DNA of 64,000 bases, taken from the NCBI RefSeq assembly GCF_001429285.1, contig NZ_LMJJ01000042.1:124001-188000 (forward strand), written 5' to 3'. This document shows positions 62,573-64,000 of the stretch, piece after piece (position 1 is the first letter of the stretch; each line of letters begins with the position of its first letter). The notes beneath the pieces were generated by a model. The model was given only the letters and a program-made list of their open reading frames with translations. It was not told the DNA's origin and did not search any database. The position numbers and the translations under genes were made by a program. Source of the DNA: Ensifer sp. Root278 (GTDB taxonomy: Bacteria > Pseudomonadota > Alphaproteobacteria > Rhizobiales > Rhizobiaceae).

Positions 62573-64000
62573 TCAGAACAGTCGGAAACTAGCCTTTTCC
62601 GGCGCCTTCTCGCCGGTAGCTGGATCGCGCACGCCGGGATCATCCGGCGGACGGCCGAAGAAGGGATCAGGCATGTGCTCGCCGTTGGTAACCTCTTCCT
62701 TCTCCGTCTTCTTGACCGGAGTCTTGTCGGCGATCGGCTCGGACGGTTTGCGCTCCGTGACCTTGATCGGTTGCGGTTCCCGTTCGGCCTCGAGGATGAC
62801 GGGCGCTTCGCTGCGGCGGGCTACGGGGGCCGGTTCATGCGCACGCGGCTCCGCGGCCACCGGCGGCAGACTGCGGATCGCTTCGTCGGCATTCGATTGG
62901 TCGTGGTCGACGGTCGCCGAAAGCGTATGCGGCGGCGCTTTCCATTCGAACGCATCGAGCCGTCCGCTGACGGGCGAGACCGGCAGCCAGGTCGGCGACG
63001 TCACGCCGTCGGCAGTCCAGGCCGGATCCCGTGGGCTGCGCAGGGCCTGCGCCATCCAGTGGCGGATGCGGCCCTCGTCGCCGGTGTCGGCTTCTTCTAT
63101 GTCAGCGAGCAACAGGAAGACGCTCTCGGTCGGATCGAGCCTGGCGGCGGCTTCCGCCTTGGTGCGGGCCAGAAGCAGTTCGCGCGCTTCGAGCGCGGCC
63201 TCGGCGACAGCTGCCATCGCCACGGCATTGTTGGGCCTGAGGGCTTCAAGCTTGCGCGCCCGCTTCAGACGGTCGACGGCGGTGTCGCCACCGCGGGCAC
63301 GCACGTAAAGCCGCGCCACGTCCGGGTGAGGCTCGTGCTTCCAGTTTTTCTCCAGGATCGAGGTCCCCTTGCGCAGGTTGTCCTCGCGAAACAGCGCCTT
63401 GGCGGCCGTCAGCGCCGCCGGCACCAGATGTTCGTCGAGCTTCAGTGCGGCAAGCGCATCGTCGCGGGCACCCTTCACGTCGCCGTCGAGCTTTGTGATC
63501 GCCCGGGCGGTCAAGAGCACCGCCCTCTTACGGTCGGCCTCCTTGCGTTCGACCACATGGGCGGCGCGGCTCTTGTCGAGAAGACGCAGAGCATCGTCCC
63601 ACTGTCCGGCCTGGCTCTGGCTGTCGAGCGTCGCGAGAGCCGCCCAGGGCAGATGCGGTGCTTTCTCGGCGGCGCGTTCGGCATATTGCCGGGCGGCCTC
63701 GTGGGCACCGAGGCGCTTGGCTTCGAGGTAGAGGCCGCGAAGCCCGAGTTCGCGGGTCTCCGGATCGTCGGCCATCAGCTCGAACTTGCGGCGCGCGTCA
63801 TCGTACTTGCCTTCGATGAGGGCGGTTTGCGCTTCGAGCAGGTGGATCAGCGGCTCCTGGTCGGCGCTGATCAATCCGCGGGTGCGGGCGGTCATCTTGC
63901 GGGCAAGATTGGCATCGCCCGCGCCGGCAGCGATCAGGCCGGTCGAAAGCGCCTGGTAGCCACGGTCGCGCTTGCGGGCGCGGAAATAACGGGTGACGGT
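62573..64000 (-). CDS. hemY: HemY-type TPR membrane protein (partial, N-terminus beyond window)
   Basis: The frame runs open to the window edge: residues VTRYFRARKRDRGYQALSTG precede the first ATG at 63895, so the real start is outside. The visible 475 residues show the HemY_N pattern and repeated TPR-like helices (LEAQTALIEGKYDDARRKFE; PHLPWAALATLDSQSQAGQW). A long, charged, Pro/Glu-rich C-terminal tail (VTERKPSEPIADKTPVKKTE) follows. Despite the name it is not protoporphyrinogen oxidase; it is an inner-membrane protein usually after hemC-hemD-type genes. It is followed by the TerB-like and GATase genes. Confidence 0.9.
   Translation of the reverse strand, partial: TVTRYFRARKRDRGYQALSTGLIAAGAGDANLARKMTARTRGLISADQEPLIHLLEAQTALIEGKYDDARRKFELMADDPETRELGLRGLYLEAKRLGAHEAARQYAERAAEKAPHLPWAALATLDSQSQAGQWDDALRLLDKSRAAHVVERKEADRKRAVLLTARAITKLDGDVKGARDDALAALKLDEHLVPAALTAAKALFREDNLRKGTSILEKNWKHEPHPDVARLYVRARGGDTAVDRLKRARKLEALRPNNAVAMAAVAEAALEARELLLARTKAEAAARLDPTESVFLLLADIEEADTGDEGRIRHWMAQALRSPRDPAWTADGVTSPTWLPVSPVSGRLDAFEWKAPPHTLSATVDHDQSNADEAIRSLPPVAAEPRAHEPAPVARRSEAPVILEAEREPQPIKVTERKPSEPIADKTPVKKTEKEEVTNGEHMPDPFFGRPPDDPGVRDPATGEKAPEKASFRLF

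Overview
The window looks like chromosomal DNA of an alphaproteobacterium in the Rhizobiales, most likely Sinorhizobium/Ensifer or a close relative. The base composition is GC-rich. Gene order is rhizobial: glnK-amtB beside ftsK; obgE-proB-proA-nadD-rsfS-rlmH-envC-ctpA-deacetylase-rppH in one direction; an imuA-imuB-dnaE2 cassette. Alphaproteobacterial signals include a GAAC-N7-GAAC SOS box, a SAM-II riboswitch before metA, an Irr-type iron box before bfd-bfr, TTAA-N7-TTAA (CtrA-type) boxes and three RIME-like palindromic elements. This assignment comes from recalled gene order and motif knowledge, not from a database search.

Layout. 1-3.3 kb: the end of an OmpR-type regulator, a cyclic-nucleotide-binding protein and a TonB-dependent siderophore receptor with two long palindromes upstream. 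3.3-15 kb, mostly on the minus strand: xthA, a LolA-like protein, ftsK, amtB-glnK, tesB, then (plus) a Ubi-type hydroxylase, and (minus) a Trm112-like protein, a LON-domain protein, a CnoX-type thioredoxin and a YbaK-type deacylase. 15.4-24.6 kb: tRNA-Gly, an aldose epimerase, a VWA/MoxR pair split by metA and a NUDIX gene, a Rid-family protein, leuD, a VOC protein, a CitE-like lyase and a small metallopeptidase. 24.7-31.7 kb (plus): the SOS mutagenesis cassette and bfd-bfr. 31.8-42.2 kb (minus): the cell-envelope, proline, NAD and ribosome operon. 42.2-45.6 kb: a phosphodiesterase-like gene, two GNATs, rpmA-rplU and tRNA-Ser. 45.7-51.7 kb: the most unusual part. 52-64 kb: amidase, PhoD, typA, ppa, yggT, an MFS transporter, a GATase, a TerB-like protein and the C-terminal part of hemY.

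The accessory locus at 45.7-51.1 kb (minus) combines a putative HTH protein, a PspA/IM30 protein, a YqiJ-type OB-fold membrane protein and a flotillin. Together these suggest a membrane-integrity module. The PspA protein carries an extra N-terminal domain of about 155 residues that reads like the N-terminal region of TnpB (IS605 OrfB), without any RuvC nuclease part. It also has a well-placed internal ribosome binding site exactly where a stand-alone PspA would begin. Two small uncharacterised genes follow, separated by a 63-bp pure TC/GA dinucleotide tract, which is exceptional for a bacterium. This locus is my main candidate for something undescribed.

Other points of interest are a MetA with the acetyl-CoA-type Glu111, a Rid protein lacking the catalytic Arg, a ppa terminator placed inside a convergent coding sequence, and a RIME element that supplies the C-terminus of a NUDIX protein.
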